Shown here: positions 42,992-52,012 of the stretch, in pieces
How positions within the stretch are numbered: the first letter of the stretch is position 1
Layout: every line of letters begins with the position of its first letter
NCBI GenBank assembly: GCA_963751795.1
Contig: CAVVVI010000001.1
Location: 124,001 to 188,000, forward strand
Direction of reading: 5' to 3'
DNA length: 64,000 bases
Source of the DNA: BOG-908 sp963751795
GTDB taxonomy: Bacteria > Pseudomonadota > Alphaproteobacteria > Acetobacterales > Acetobacteraceae
Position numbers and translations under genes: made by a program
The notes under the pieces: model-generated
Told to the model about the DNA's origin: nothing
The model's input: the letters and a program-made list of their open reading frames with translations, nothing else
Database searches by the model: none

Positions 42992-43734
42992 GCCGCCGCC
43001 GCCGCGCTGGCGCCGCGCGAGCGCGCGATGTCGAGGAACACGTCTTCCAGATCGTCCCGGTTGTAGCGCGTCAGCAGCTCGCCGGTGGTGCCGCGGTCCA
43101 CGATGCGGCCCTGCTTCATCATCAGCACCGTGCCGCACAGCCGCGCCACCTCGTCCATGTTGTGCGAGGCGAGCAGGATCGTGCAGCCGCTCTCGGCGCG
43201 GTAACGCTCCAGCCAGCTGCGTACCAGGTCGCCGGTATCAGGATCCAGGCTCGCCGTCGGCTCGTCGAGCAGCAGCAGCTCCGGCCGGTTGATCAGCGAC
43301 TTGGCCAACGCCACCCGCGTCTTCTGCCCCGCCGAAAGCTGCCCGGCCGGCCGGTGCAGGAAGGCGCCCAGATCGAGCTCGTCCGACAGCTCGGCGATGC
43401 GCCGCTCCGCCTGCCGCACGTTGTACAGATGGCAATACACGCGCAAATTCTCGGCCACCGTCAGCCGGTGCGGCAGCGCCACGTAGGGCGAGGAGAAATT
43501 CACCCGCGCCAGGGCTGCGAACCGGTCGCGCGCCATGTCGTGGCCCAGCACATGGATGGCGCCGCTGGTGGGCACCAGCAGCCCCAGCAGCATGGCAATC
43601 GTCGTGGTCTTGCCGGCGCCGTTGCCGCCCAGCAGGCCGATCGTCTCGCCGCGCGGCACGTCGAAGCTGATGGCATCGACGGCGAGGGCGGCCTTGTAGC
43701 GCTTGGTGAGCGCTTCGACGCGAATCGCCGGCAT
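42988..43734 (-). CDS. ABC transporter ATP-binding protein (ABC-2 exporter)
   Basis: A 248-residue ATPase. Walker A is GGNGAGKTTT (about residues 37-46), the signature LSAGQKTRVALA, Walker B LLLLDEPTASLDPD and the H-loop ASHNMDE. It pairs with the permease through an ATGA overlap. The start at 43734 is the ATG next to the conserved AIRVEALTKRY; a longer form from 43764 is less likely. Confidence 0.95.
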   Translation of the reverse strand: MPAIRVEALTKRYKAALAVDAISFDVPRGETIGLLGGNGAGKTTTIAMLLGLLVPTSGAIHVLGHDMARDRFAALARVNFSSPYVALPHRLTVAENLRVYCHLYNVRQAERRIAELSDELDLGAFLHRPAGQLSAGQKTRVALAKSLINRPELLLLDEPTASLDPDTGDLVRSWLERYRAESGCTILLASHNMDEVARLCGTVLMMKQGRIVDRGTTGELLTRYNRDDLEDVFLDIARSRGASAAAAA

Positions 43735-43829
43735 TAGAAGACGCGCTTGGGTTGCATGGCGCACACAAACAACTTTCCCGCCGCCGCCGCAACGCCGCTT
43801 GTCGGATCACGGCGCGGCCGTGGCGGCCC

Positions 43830-44789
43830 TCAGGTGCGCGCGGTGGCCCCGTGCGCGCCATGCGCCGTATGCGCCGTATGCGTGGCGCGGCCGGACCGCA
43901 TGGTGTGGGCCCGCTCGCCCGCCATCGCCGGTGCGATCAGGTGCGCCGTGTGATGCGTGCCGGAAGAGGCCAGCCGCACCGATGCATGCACCCGCGGCTC
44001 GGGCGCCTCGGCCAGCTCCACCGGTGCGGCTGCTGCCCCGGCATGGTGGCCATGATGGCGATCGTTGCTGGCGTAGCGCACCGCCTCGTGCCCACGCCGG
44101 CTGCGCGCGGCCACCACGATTGTGGCGCGGCGCACGTAGCGTGGGCCGGCCGGGATATCCATCGGCAGCTGGTTGACGGCGTATTGCTCCGCCGGCGAGC
44201 GCGATTGCGGCCATTCGCCCTGAATGTAGGGCGCGATCATCGCCACGTAACGCCGCGTCTCGGCCGGCAGCGGCCGGTTATGCGTCAGGTAATCCTCCAG
44301 CCGCGCCGGGCCGCCATTATAGGCGGCCAGGAAGCCGGGGCTGCCGAACGCATCGTACATCTCGCGCACATAGGCTGTGCCGGCCATGATATTGTTGTGC
44401 GGATCGAACGCGTCGTCGGGCAGGCCGTAGCGCGCCCGCAGTTCGTCATAGGTCGCCGGCATCACCTGCATCAGCCCCATGGCGCCCACCGGCGAGGTGA
44501 TCAGCGCGCCCGCGGCGGTGAACTCATGCCCGTGCGACTCGACGCGCATCACCTCGCGGATCCATCGTTCCGGCACGTCGTATTTGCGGCTCGCCTCGGT
44601 GATGTAGGGGCCCCACGGATCTTGCGGCGGCCCGGGCGGCGCGTAGCTCGGCTTGGCGCGGGCCACGTAGGTGGCGGCTTCTTGGGTGGCGGTCATCGGC
44701 GGCGCATGGCCCGCGCAGGCCGACAGCAGCGCCGCGGCGGCCATCGCCCCGCCGGCACGCAGTAGCGGGGATGTGAGAACGCCGCTCAT
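43830..44789 (-). CDS. Lytic transglycosylase lipoprotein with His/Ala-rich tail
   Basis: A 319-residue protein with a lipoprotein signal (lipobox LLSAC, Cys about residue 24). A transglycosylase domain (about 60-210) follows: IREVMRVESHGHEF (catalytic Glu), SPVGAMGLMQVMPAT, NIMAGTAYVREM and FLAAYNGGPARL. It cleaves peptidoglycan in the periplasm. The last 80 or so residues are rich in His/Ala, with a TAHTAHGAHG ending. The ATG at 44789 is chosen for the lipobox distance. Confidence 0.92.
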   Translation of the reverse strand: MSGVLTSPLLRAGGAMAAAALLSACAGHAPPMTATQEAATYVARAKPSYAPPGPPQDPWGPYITEASRKYDVPERWIREVMRVESHGHEFTAAGALITSPVGAMGLMQVMPATYDELRARYGLPDDAFDPHNNIMAGTAYVREMYDAFGSPGFLAAYNGGPARLEDYLTHNRPLPAETRRYVAMIAPYIQGEWPQSRSPAEQYAVNQLPMDIPAGPRYVRRATIVVAARSRRGHEAVRYASNDRHHGHHAGAAAAPVELAEAPEPRVHASVRLASSGTHHTAHLIAPAMAGERAHTMRSGRATHTAHTAHGAHGATART

Positions 44790-45140
44790 GCCATGCACAT
44801 CCAGGCTGCATCCTTCATGATGGTCTCGGCACGCAGGTCGCCAGGTCGGCTTTGCCGCCCTTGGGTCATGTGACACCTCAGCGACAGCCGCTAAGGCTTT
44901 ATAACATCGAGCCCCACGCGGCAAGCGCCGAATGCATGCCAGCCATCTGCATCCGCCCCGGGCACTGAGTTGCCGTTCTGCAACACGCGCTTCGGCATCG
45001 CTGACCGCATACCCGGTTACAGGTTTCACTCCGTCACGAAAAGATTATCGTGGCTTTACGAACGTTAAAACGCCTCGCCGCCGCCCCCCGCTCGGGTCGG
45101 CTCCGCCCATCGCTCACACCGTTCCCAGGGGGACCTTTCT
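44790..45140. promoter_or_regulatory. Divergent intergenic region between transglycosylase and TonB receptor
   Basis: A 351-bp gap without coding signal. On the minus strand a weak sigma-70-like pair, TTGCCG (44919-44924) and TATAAA (44898-44903) with 15 nt spacing, could drive the transglycosylase. On the plus strand an AGGGGGA (45127-45133) precedes the receptor start. No Fur-box-like palindrome was seen. Confidence 0.4.
45127..45133 (+). promoter_or_regulatory. Ribosome binding site selecting a TTG start
   Basis: AGGGGGA lies seven bases before the TTG at 45141, directly upstream of the receptor signal peptide. Confidence 0.6.
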
Positions 45141-48050
45141 TTGACACTTCGACACAGGCTTGCAGGTTCGGTCGCCATCCTGGCCCTGACGCAAGCGACC
45201 ATGATCGGCGCCGCTCTCGCGCAAAGCGCGCCCGCCGCCCAGCCGCAGCAGCCGCCCAGCGCCGGCTTCCCGAACGGCGCGGATTCGGCCGTTTCCAACT
45301 CGACGGAAAACATCGTCGTCACCGGCTCGCGCCTGAAGACGACCAACGCCACCAGCGAGTCGCCGGTCACCATCGTGACCTCGGCGCAGATCGAGCATTC
45401 GAGCGCGCAGACGATCGAGGAAGTGCTCCAGCAGCTGCCCTCCGTCGGCACCTCGGGCCTCTACGGCGGCACCAATAACGGCGGCGAGGGCGCCTCCTGC
45501 ACCGACATCCGCAACCTCGGCCTCACCCGCGTGCTGGTGCTCGTCAACGGCCGCCGCTTCGTTCACTCCGGCATCTTCGGCGTGGACTGCGTCGATCTGA
45601 ACAACATCCCGCTGTCGCTCATCGAGAGCATCGAAGTGCTCAAGGACGGCGCCTCGACCGTCTACGGCGCCGACGCGGTGGCCGGCGTGATCAACATCAA
45701 GCTGAAGAACAACTTCAACGGCACCACCTTCAAGGCCGACGGCTCGATCGGCACCGATAACGGCAACGGCCGCGACGGCACGTTCAGCGCCACCACCGGC
45801 CATGCGTTCGACAAGGGCAACATCGTCGCCAGCGTCGATTACGAGAACCGCTCGCCGGTCCAGCAGCGCGACTATTCCTTCGCCAACCCGGTGTTCCAGA
45901 CCAACGTCGCCGGCGCGGTCAATACCACCGGCTCCAGCACTCCGCTGGGCACCCGTGTGACGGCCGACGGCAACAACACCAGCCCCGATGCGCCGGTCGG
46001 CACCCGCTATGTCGGCACGCCCGGCGGCCCGGTGACCAAGTTCACCACGGCCGACCGCTTCAACCTCGGCCAGGAGCCCTATCTGGCCGGCGCGCTGGAG
46101 CGCGAGAGCTTCACCTCGCTCGGCCATTACGACTTCACCGACAACATCGAGGGCTACCTCGAGACCTACTTCACCCATAAGCGCACCTTCACGCAGCTCT
46201 CGCCGCAGCCGGTGACCGGCGGCCTGAACACCAACGTGGTGCCCGATGCGTTCGTGGTGCCCGCCGGCAACCCGTACCTGACCGCGCTGTTCGGCGCCAA
46301 TTCCGGCCCGGTGGACATCCGCCACCGCGTGGGCGAGTTCGGCGACCGCGACAACATCGCGTCCACCAACACGTTCCAGTTCAACGGCGGCTTCAAGGGC
46401 CAGATCGGCTGGGGCTGGGATTACGACACGTTCTTCACCTACGGTGAATCCGACAACACCATCCAGTCCACCGGCGAAGTGAACTTCGCCCGCCTCGAGC
46501 AGGAAGTGGGCTTCCAGGCCTCCACCGATCCGGCAGCGCTGGCCAACGCCGCCCTCAACGGCGACCCGACGACGCTGGGCATCTACAACCCGAATGTCTG
46601 CCAGGCCGCGCAAGGCTGCGTGCTGATCAACCCGTTCGGCAAGGGTGCCATCAGCCAGGCCGGCGTGAACTACGCGCGCTTCACCGAAACGGCGACCTCG
46701 CAGTTCTCGCTCCGCACCTTCGGCGGCAGCGTGTCCAACAGCAACGTCGTCGATCTGCCCTTCGGCCCGCTCGGCGTGGCCTTGGGCGTGGAGCACCGCC
46801 GCGAAGCCGGGGCGTATAACCCCGACAACCTGGTGGGCACCGGCGTCACGCTGGAAAACTCGCAGAGCCCGACCAACGGCGCCTTCGATGTCACCGAGCT
46901 CTACGGTGAGACGAAGATCCCGCTGCTCAAGGATCTGCCGGGTGCGAAAGACCTGCATATCGACCTCGGCGGCCGGTTCTTCGCCTACAACACCTTCGGC
47001 ACCGGCGAAGTCTGGAAGATCAGCGGCAACTACACGCCGATCACCGGCATCCGCTTCCGCGCCTCGATCGGCACCTCCTTCCGTCAGCCCAGCATCAACG
47101 AGCTGTTCGGCGGCCAGGCGCTCAGCTTCAACGGCGCGTTCGATCCCTGCGACAGCAACCAGATCCGCAGCTACAGCGGTGCGGCCCAGGCCAACGTGCG
47201 GGCGAACTGCCTGCGCCAGGGCGTCAACCCGGCCACCTTCCAGGCGATCAACTCGCAGGTGCAGACGATCACCGGCGGCAACCCGCTGCTCAACCCGGAA
47301 ACCTCGCGCGTCGAGACGCTGGGCGTGGTGCTGAACCCGCCCTTCATCCCCCGCTCGGCGCTGACGGTTGACTACTTCCGCTACAAGATCGCCAACAGCA
47401 TCGGCGCCGTCGATACCCAGACGATCCTCGACGATTGCTACACGAGCCCCGGCCTGAGCAACCCGTTCTGCCGCGGCATCACGCCCCGTGCAGCACAGCA
47501 GCAGCTCAACACGGTCTCGGCCATCAACCAGAACCTCGGCGTCACCCGTGAGGACGGCCTCGAAGTCGGCCTGACCTACTCCTACCCCACCACCTCCTAC
47601 GGCGTGTTCTCGTTCCAGAACGATGCCGCCTTCGTCTTCGAATACCTGAGCCAGAACGTGCCGAACGGTCCGTTCATCAACTACGCGGGCTCGATCGGCT
47701 CGCCCTCGCTGTATGGCACCGGCTACCCCCGCCTGCGCGATAACCTCTCGCTCGGCTGGTCGCTCGGTGATTTCAGCTTCGGCTACCGGATGCGCTACAT
47801 CAGCTCGCTGAAGTTCTACCCGTACCTGGCCGCACCGCTCAGCCAGTATGCCCACTCGGCGACCGATGAAGTGTTCTACCACGACATCACCGCCAGCTAC
47901 ACTTACGGCAACCTGGCTGCCACGATCGGCGTGGACAACCTGTTCGACAAGACGCCGCCCTTCGTGTTCGACACCTCCACCAACACCGACCCGCAGGTCT
48001 ACGACATCCTCGGCCGCGTGGTTTACGTGAAGACCACCTTCCGCTTCTAA
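45141..48050 (+). CDS. TonB-dependent outer-membrane receptor
   Basis: A 969-residue receptor. The signal peptide is LAGSVAILALTQATMIGAALA. ENIVVTGSRLKTT is the TonB-box region. The plug (about 60-190) has TIEEVLQQLPSVG, VLVLVNGRRF and SIEVLKDGASTVYGADAVAG, and a 22-strand-type barrel ends in a C-terminal aromatic, FRF. It imports a large ligand across the outer membrane; siderophore, vitamin or glycan are all possible. The start is TTG with a strong AGGGGGA. A rho-independent terminator follows 21 nt after the stop. Confidence 0.94.
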   Translation: MTLRHRLAGSVAILALTQATMIGAALAQSAPAAQPQQPPSAGFPNGADSAVSNSTENIVVTGSRLKTTNATSESPVTIVTSAQIEHSSAQTIEEVLQQLPSVGTSGLYGGTNNGGEGASCTDIRNLGLTRVLVLVNGRRFVHSGIFGVDCVDLNNIPLSLIESIEVLKDGASTVYGADAVAGVINIKLKNNFNGTTFKADGSIGTDNGNGRDGTFSATTGHAFDKGNIVASVDYENRSPVQQRDYSFANPVFQTNVAGAVNTTGSSTPLGTRVTADGNNTSPDAPVGTRYVGTPGGPVTKFTTADRFNLGQEPYLAGALERESFTSLGHYDFTDNIEGYLETYFTHKRTFTQLSPQPVTGGLNTNVVPDAFVVPAGNPYLTALFGANSGPVDIRHRVGEFGDRDNIASTNTFQFNGGFKGQIGWGWDYDTFFTYGESDNTIQSTGEVNFARLEQEVGFQASTDPAALANAALNGDPTTLGIYNPNVCQAAQGCVLINPFGKGAISQAGVNYARFTETATSQFSLRTFGGSVSNSNVVDLPFGPLGVALGVEHRREAGAYNPDNLVGTGVTLENSQSPTNGAFDVTELYGETKIPLLKDLPGAKDLHIDLGGRFFAYNTFGTGEVWKISGNYTPITGIRFRASIGTSFRQPSINELFGGQALSFNGAFDPCDSNQIRSYSGAAQANVRANCLRQGVNPATFQAINSQVQTITGGNPLLNPETSRVETLGVVLNPPFIPRSALTVDYFRYKIANSIGAVDTQTILDDCYTSPGLSNPFCRGITPRAAQQQLNTVSAINQNLGVTREDGLEVGLTYSYPTTSYGVFSFQNDAAFVFEYLSQNVPNGPFINYAGSIGSPSLYGTGYPRLRDNLSLGWSLGDFSFGYRMRYISSLKFYPYLAAPLSQYAHSATDEVFYHDITASYTYGNLAATIGVDNLFDKTPPFVFDTSTNTDPQVYDILGRVVYVKTTFRF

Positions 48051-48071
48051 CGCCTGACCTTCGTCGTCACC

Positions 48072-48105
48072 GGGCCGCTGTCGCAAGACGGCGGCCCTTT
48101 TCTTT
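48072..48105 (+). terminator. Rho-independent terminator after the TonB receptor
   Basis: GGGCCGC (48072-48078) pairs with GCGGCCC (48091-48097), followed by TTTTCTTT. Confidence 0.8.
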
Positions 48106-48114
48106 GGAGCCGCC

Positions 48115-48321
48115 ATGACCCATCGCCCGGCCCGCCTCGCCACCCTGCTCGCCACCGCGGCACTCGCCGCCTGCCAAGTGCATGAACAGACCGCGCGCGC
48201 CGCGCGCCCCCATTGCGAACCCGAACTCGGCAGCAATTTCTGCTCCGCCGGCGACGCCAACGTCACCGATTCCAGCCGCGACCCGGGCGTGACCAACAAG
48301 ACGTTCGGCACCCCCCGCTAA
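48115..48321 (+). CDS. Small lipoprotein
   Basis: A 68-residue protein with a lipoprotein signal: MTHRPARLATLLATAALAAC, with lipobox LAAC at about residue 20. A short hydrophilic mature part has two cysteines (HCEPELGSNFC). No family recognised. A GGAG lies about 7 nt upstream. It lies between the receptor terminator and an LLM oxidoreductase. Confidence 0.65.
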   Translation: MTHRPARLATLLATAALAACQVHEQTARAARPHCEPELGSNFCSAGDANVTDSSRDPGVTNKTFGTPR

Positions 48322-48365
48322 CGCCCCGCCTTGGCGCGCCGCTTGCGCCATCCCAACTGAGCCTC

Positions 48366-49394
48366 ATGCGGCTCAGCGTCCTCGACCAATCCATGATCGT
48401 CACCGGCCGCCCCCCGGCCGCCTCCATCCGCGAGACCGTGGCGCTGGCCAGGCTGTGCGACACGCTCGGCTATCACCGGTTCTGGGTCTCCGAGCACCAC
48501 AGCAGCGACAGCATCGCCGGCTCGGCGCCCGAAGTGCTGCTGGCCGCGCTGGCCATGGTCACCGATCGCATCCGGCTCGGCAGCGCCGGCGTCATGCTGC
48601 CGCATTACAGCGCGCTGAAAGTGGCCGAGCAGTTCCGCGTGCTCGAGGCGCTGGCGCCGGGCCGCATCGATCTCGGCCTCGGCCGCGCCCCCGGCTCGGA
48701 CGGCCGCACCGCCTTCGCGCTCAACCCCAACGCCGCCGAAGCCGCCAACGCCTTCCCCACGCAACTCCGCGACCTGATGGCCTGGGTCAGCGGCAGCGCG
48801 CTGCCCGAGGGCCACCCGTTTGGCGCGGTCGTCGCCCAGCCCGCCGGGCAGGGCGCGCCGGCAGTGTGGATGCTCGGCAGTTCCACCTATGGCGCGCAGG
48901 TGGCCGCCTATTTCGGCCTGCCCTACTGCTACGCCTACTTCTTCACCGAAGGGCAGGGAGCCGCCGAAGCCCTGGCCGCCTACCGCGAAACCTTTCGCCC
49001 CAGCGCCACCTGCCCGCGCCCCTACGCCGCCTTGGCCGTGTTCGCTTTGGCTGCCGACACCCAGGCCGAAGCCGAGCACCTGTTTGCCCCGCGCGAGGTG
49101 TGGCGCGCCGAGCGCGAACGCGGAAGCTACGTGCCGCTACCCTCGGCCGAGGCGGCCGCCGCCTACCCGTTCACCGAGGCCGAGCGCGCGCGCAACGCCG
49201 CCATCCGCACGCGCAGCGCCTTCGGCACCCCTGCCATCGTGGCGCAGCGCCTGTCCGCCATCGCCGCCGAACACGGCGCGGACGAGCTGGCCCTGGTCAC
49301 CGCCTGCCACGATGCCGCCGCCCGCCGCCGGTCCTTCACCCTGCTGGCCGAAGCTTTCGCCCTGGGCGAAGCCGCGCAGCGCGCAGCCGCCTGA
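48366..49394 (+). CDS. LLM-class flavin-dependent oxidoreductase (luciferase-like)
   Basis: A 342-residue TIM-barrel FMN/F420-type oxidoreductase. LGYHRFWVSEHHSSDSIAGS (about 38-57), IRLGSAGVMLPHYSALKVAE and LGLGRAPGSDG are family hallmarks. The substrate is unknown. The ATG at 48366 is chosen because the barrel begins with SVLDQS. It ends 7 nt before the convergent nitroreductase. Confidence 0.92.
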   Translation: MRLSVLDQSMIVTGRPPAASIRETVALARLCDTLGYHRFWVSEHHSSDSIAGSAPEVLLAALAMVTDRIRLGSAGVMLPHYSALKVAEQFRVLEALAPGRIDLGLGRAPGSDGRTAFALNPNAAEAANAFPTQLRDLMAWVSGSALPEGHPFGAVVAQPAGQGAPAVWMLGSSTYGAQVAAYFGLPYCYAYFFTEGQGAAEALAAYRETFRPSATCPRPYAALAVFALAADTQAEAEHLFAPREVWRAERERGSYVPLPSAEAAAAYPFTEAERARNAAIRTRSAFGTPAIVAQRLSAIAAEHGADELALVTACHDAAARRRSFTLLAEAFALGEAAQRAAA

Positions 49395-49401
49395 GCCGGC
49401 G

Positions 49402-50115
49402 CTACTTCAGCCCCACCGGCCGCCGCGCCCGGTCGCGCACAAAGGCGTCGATCTGCTCGAGGCTGCGGAACAGCGCCGGGTCGAACCGGTTCCAGCTGGC
49501 AATCTCGTTCACCTGCTTCTTCCAACGCCGCAGCGGCGGCGAAGCGGCCACGCCGAACAGCATGATGTCGGTGATCGTCAGGTCGGCGGGCACCTCCAGC
49601 AGCGCGTGCAGCCCCGCCTGCAGCGCATCCTGCGACAGAGTGGAGATCCACCAGCTCTGGTAGCCCAGCGCCGCGGCGGCCAGATGGGCGGCGGTGGTCG
49701 CAGCCGCCACGCTCTGCAGGATGATGCGCTCGGCGGTCGCGTGATAGCGCTGGTCCAGCTCGGTGCCGTCCATCAGCCCGGGATACGCCCAGGTGAGGCG
49801 GAAATCGGTGATCACTACGATGCAGCCGGGCGCGCTGGCCGCCCCCGGATGGCCAGGCGACAGCAGCCCGGCCACCGCCGCCCGGGTCGCCGGTACATCG
49901 ACGACGATGAAATGCCACGGCTGGGCATTGGCGCCGGAGGGCGCCAGCCGCGCGGCCTCCAGAATCAGCTGGCAGGCATCCGCATCGATCGGCTGGCCGG
50001 CATCGAACGCCCGCGCGGTCGCCCGGCGTTCCAGCGTATCCAGCAGCGCCTCGTAACGCTGGCGCCCGTGGAGGGCGCGGCTGGAAGCCGACGGGCGCGT
50101 GCTGACGACGTTCAT
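49402..50115 (-). CDS. Nitroreductase-family FMN oxidoreductase
   Basis: A 237-residue nitroreductase-fold protein. RRATARAFD and ILEAARLAPSGANAQPWHF (FMN contacts) are at about residues 30-70. A central TAERIILQSVAAATTAAHLA is followed by a C-terminal FGVAASPP segment. It probably reduces quinones, nitro compounds or a specific metabolite with NAD(P)H. It is convergent with the LLM gene. Confidence 0.9.
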   Translation of the reverse strand: MNVVSTRPSASSRALHGRQRYEALLDTLERRATARAFDAGQPIDADACQLILEAARLAPSGANAQPWHFIVVDVPATRAAVAGLLSPGHPGAASAPGCIVVITDFRLTWAYPGLMDGTELDQRYHATAERIILQSVAAATTAAHLAAAALGYQSWWISTLSQDALQAGLHALLEVPADLTITDIMLFGVAASPPLRRWKKQVNEIASWNRFDPALFRSLEQIDAFVRDRARRPVGLK

Positions 50116-50200
50116 GGTTGTGCGCAGTCTGCACCAGGTTGCACGAGTTGGCGCCAGTGCACCCGAACCGCCAGCCGGTCAGCGCCGGTTCAGCCCCGGA

Positions 50201-50446
50201 TCAGCGGCGGCGGCGCCAGTGCTGCAACCGGAAACCGGCATAGGCCACGGCGCCTGCCACCAGCGCCACCGGCAGCAGCACTGAGGCCAGCCACAGGAAG
50301 ATCGCTGCCACCGCAAGCCCGCCGGCCACCAGCGCCACCGCCGCCGCACCCACGCCCACGCGCAGCGGCCAGTTCGGCCCCGCCGGCGTCGCGGCGAACT
50401 CGCCGCCCGGCGTCATGTCGATGATCTGCGGTGCGCGCCCTGCCAT
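50201..50446 (-). CDS. Small integral membrane protein
   Basis: An 81-residue protein with two adjacent hydrophobic stretches (VGVGAAAVALVAGGLAVAAI and LPVALVAGAVAYAGF) and a C-terminal RRRR. No known family. Codon use is like neighbouring genes. Its function is unknown. Confidence 0.6.
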   Translation of the reverse strand: MAGRAPQIIDMTPGGEFAATPAGPNWPLRVGVGAAAVALVAGGLAVAAIFLWLASVLLPVALVAGAVAYAGFRLQHWRRRR

Positions 50447-50561
50447 AGAAGCAACGTGGCGCGCGGCGGCTCCGGCAGCAAGGGCGCGGGGCCCTGGCGC
50501 GGTGAAAATGCCGCGCTATCCTGCCCCCGGGCGCATCGGCGCCGGACAGCGAGGATAGGCG

Positions 50562-50936
50562 ATGCGTGTGTGGCTGCTGGCGTATGTGGGTGCGGCGATG
50601 ATGACCGGCGCTGCGGCGGCCCGCGCCGACGAGGTGCCCGCCGCCGTCCGCGACCTGGTCACCGAGAAGCTCGCCGCGACATTCTTGCAGCCGCAGACCA
50701 CGCTGTGGCGCTGGGACAGCGACAACCCGTATGTCGGCAGCGAGCGCGTCGTCTGCGGCATGGTGAATTTCCAATCCGCCCAGCAGCGCTACACCGGCTA
50801 TCATCAATTCTACGCTATCATCGACGGCGATGCCGTCGTGCTGACGCAGATCGACAATCCCGTGTACGACACATCCGGCAAATTGCGAGACAAATTGACG
50901 CAACTTTGTGGCCCGCCCGCGGCAAGTCCCCACTGA
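50562..50936 (+). CDS. Secreted protein of unknown function
   Basis: A 124-residue protein with a signal peptide (WLLAYVGAAMMTGAAAARA, cleavage near residue 22). The mature part has one clear hydrophobic strand, GYHQFYAIIDGDAVVL, and two cysteines (VVCGM, QLCG). No recognised domain. Predicted periplasmic. Confidence 0.7.
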   Translation: MRVWLLAYVGAAMMTGAAAARADEVPAAVRDLVTEKLAATFLQPQTTLWRWDSDNPYVGSERVVCGMVNFQSAQQRYTGYHQFYAIIDGDAVVLTQIDNPVYDTSGKLRDKLTQLCGPPAASPH

Positions 50937-51296
50937 CGCATGGCGCGTATGCGCGGGCATTTGCCCTTGTGGCGAAAGCTGGCTATGGCATGCGCAAGCA
51001 AGCACGCAGAACTTGGGAAACGCCGACCATAATGACTGCAATGGCGTCCCGCGGGAGCAGGGGTGGAGAGATTTATCGGCCATCGCCGACCGGCGGGGGC
51101 CGCATCGCGCACCACACGGTGCGCGCGGCAATCACGGCACGCAGCGGCCCACCGGCCGCCCGCCGCGCGGGGCGATGAACGGCCTTGAGGTGAGGCGGCC
51201 CAGCGTGCACGATCATTGTGGACAACAGGCAGCACAGCCTGCGGTGCTTGCATCGCCGGGCATTTGGAGACGGGAACGTATGAAGGAGTGCGCGGC
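50937..51296. promoter_or_regulatory. Upstream region of the tonB-exbB-exbD operon
   Basis: A 360-bp gap. A perfect eight-bp inverted repeat, CGCGCACC-ACAC-GGTGCGCG (51106-51125), may be an operator or leader hairpin. Just before tonB, a six-codon frame (51280-51300, MKECAA) starts with ATG after GGAGA, and its stop overlaps the tonB ATG. AAGGAG inside it also serves tonB. No other open frame is convincing. Confidence 0.4.
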
Positions 51297-51944
51297 ATGA
51301 ACTACGCCGAGCAGGGCAGGAGTCCGACGCGCCACCTGGTGGGCGCGACCATCGTGATCCTGTTTCACATCGTGCTGATTTACGCCCTGGTCGAAGGCCT
51401 GGGCAAGAACATCGTCGAGCTCGTCAAGCCGCCGATCGAGACGAAGATCGTGCAGCAGGAGGTCAAGCCGCCGCCGCCCCCGCCGCCGCCACCCCCGCCG
51501 CCGCAGCTCGCGGCGCCGCCACCGCCCTTCATCCCGCCGCCGGAAATCAACGTGCAGCCGCCGCCACAGCAGCACGTGATCACCGCCGTCACGCACGAGG
51601 CGCCGCCGCCGCAGGCCTATCACCCGACCGCGCCGGTGCCGACGGCGCCAGCCCAGCCGGACCGCGACGTCAGCGAGCGGCCGATCGCCGGCGCGCCGCT
51701 GCAATATCCGCCGCAGATGCAGGAGGAGGAGCGCGAAGGCTCGGCACTCGTCTCGTGCAACGTCGGCGCCGACGGCACCACCAGCGGCTGCCGCATCGAT
51801 TCCGTCCACGGCGGTGCCGCGTTCGGCGCGGCGGCGCTCAGCTACGTCAAAACCGCGCGCTACCGTCCGCGCACCCATAACGGCGTCGCCATCGCGGCGC
51901 CGCACCAGTGGAACATCAAGTTCACCCTGGGCGGCGGCGGCTGA
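51297..51944 (+). CDS. TonB-like energy transducer
   Basis: A 215-residue protein. One TM is near residues 18-36 (LVGATIVILFHIVLIYALV). A proline tract of 12 residues then a Pro-rich periplasmic spacer (about 58-125) follow. The C-terminal TonB domain has EREGSALVSCNVGADG, and AALSYVKTARYRP near the end. It couples the proton-motive force to outer-membrane receptors. The ATG at 51297 follows AAGGAG. It is the first gene of tonB-exbB-exbD-exbD. Confidence 0.92.
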   Translation: MNYAEQGRSPTRHLVGATIVILFHIVLIYALVEGLGKNIVELVKPPIETKIVQQEVKPPPPPPPPPPPPQLAAPPPPFIPPPEINVQPPPQQHVITAVTHEAPPPQAYHPTAPVPTAPAQPDRDVSERPIAGAPLQYPPQMQEEEREGSALVSCNVGADGTTSGCRIDSVHGGAAFGAAALSYVKTARYRPRTHNGVAIAAPHQWNIKFTLGGGG

Positions 51945-52012
51945 CCCCGCCCGGCTGCACCGGATCGATACATTCTGGCGACGCCCCTCGGCGCGCCCTC
52001 TAGGAGTTTGAG

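Noticed and set aside
45114..48311. Long leftward open frame (1065 codons) opposite the first TonB receptor
   Set aside because: Shadow of the receptor; no recognisable motif and no Shine-Dalgarno, composed of Val/Gly/Ala/Glu repeats.
51465..51520. CCG-rich tandem tract in tonB
   Set aside because: This is simply the polyproline spacer of TonB, expected for the family; not a CRISPR or microsatellite.
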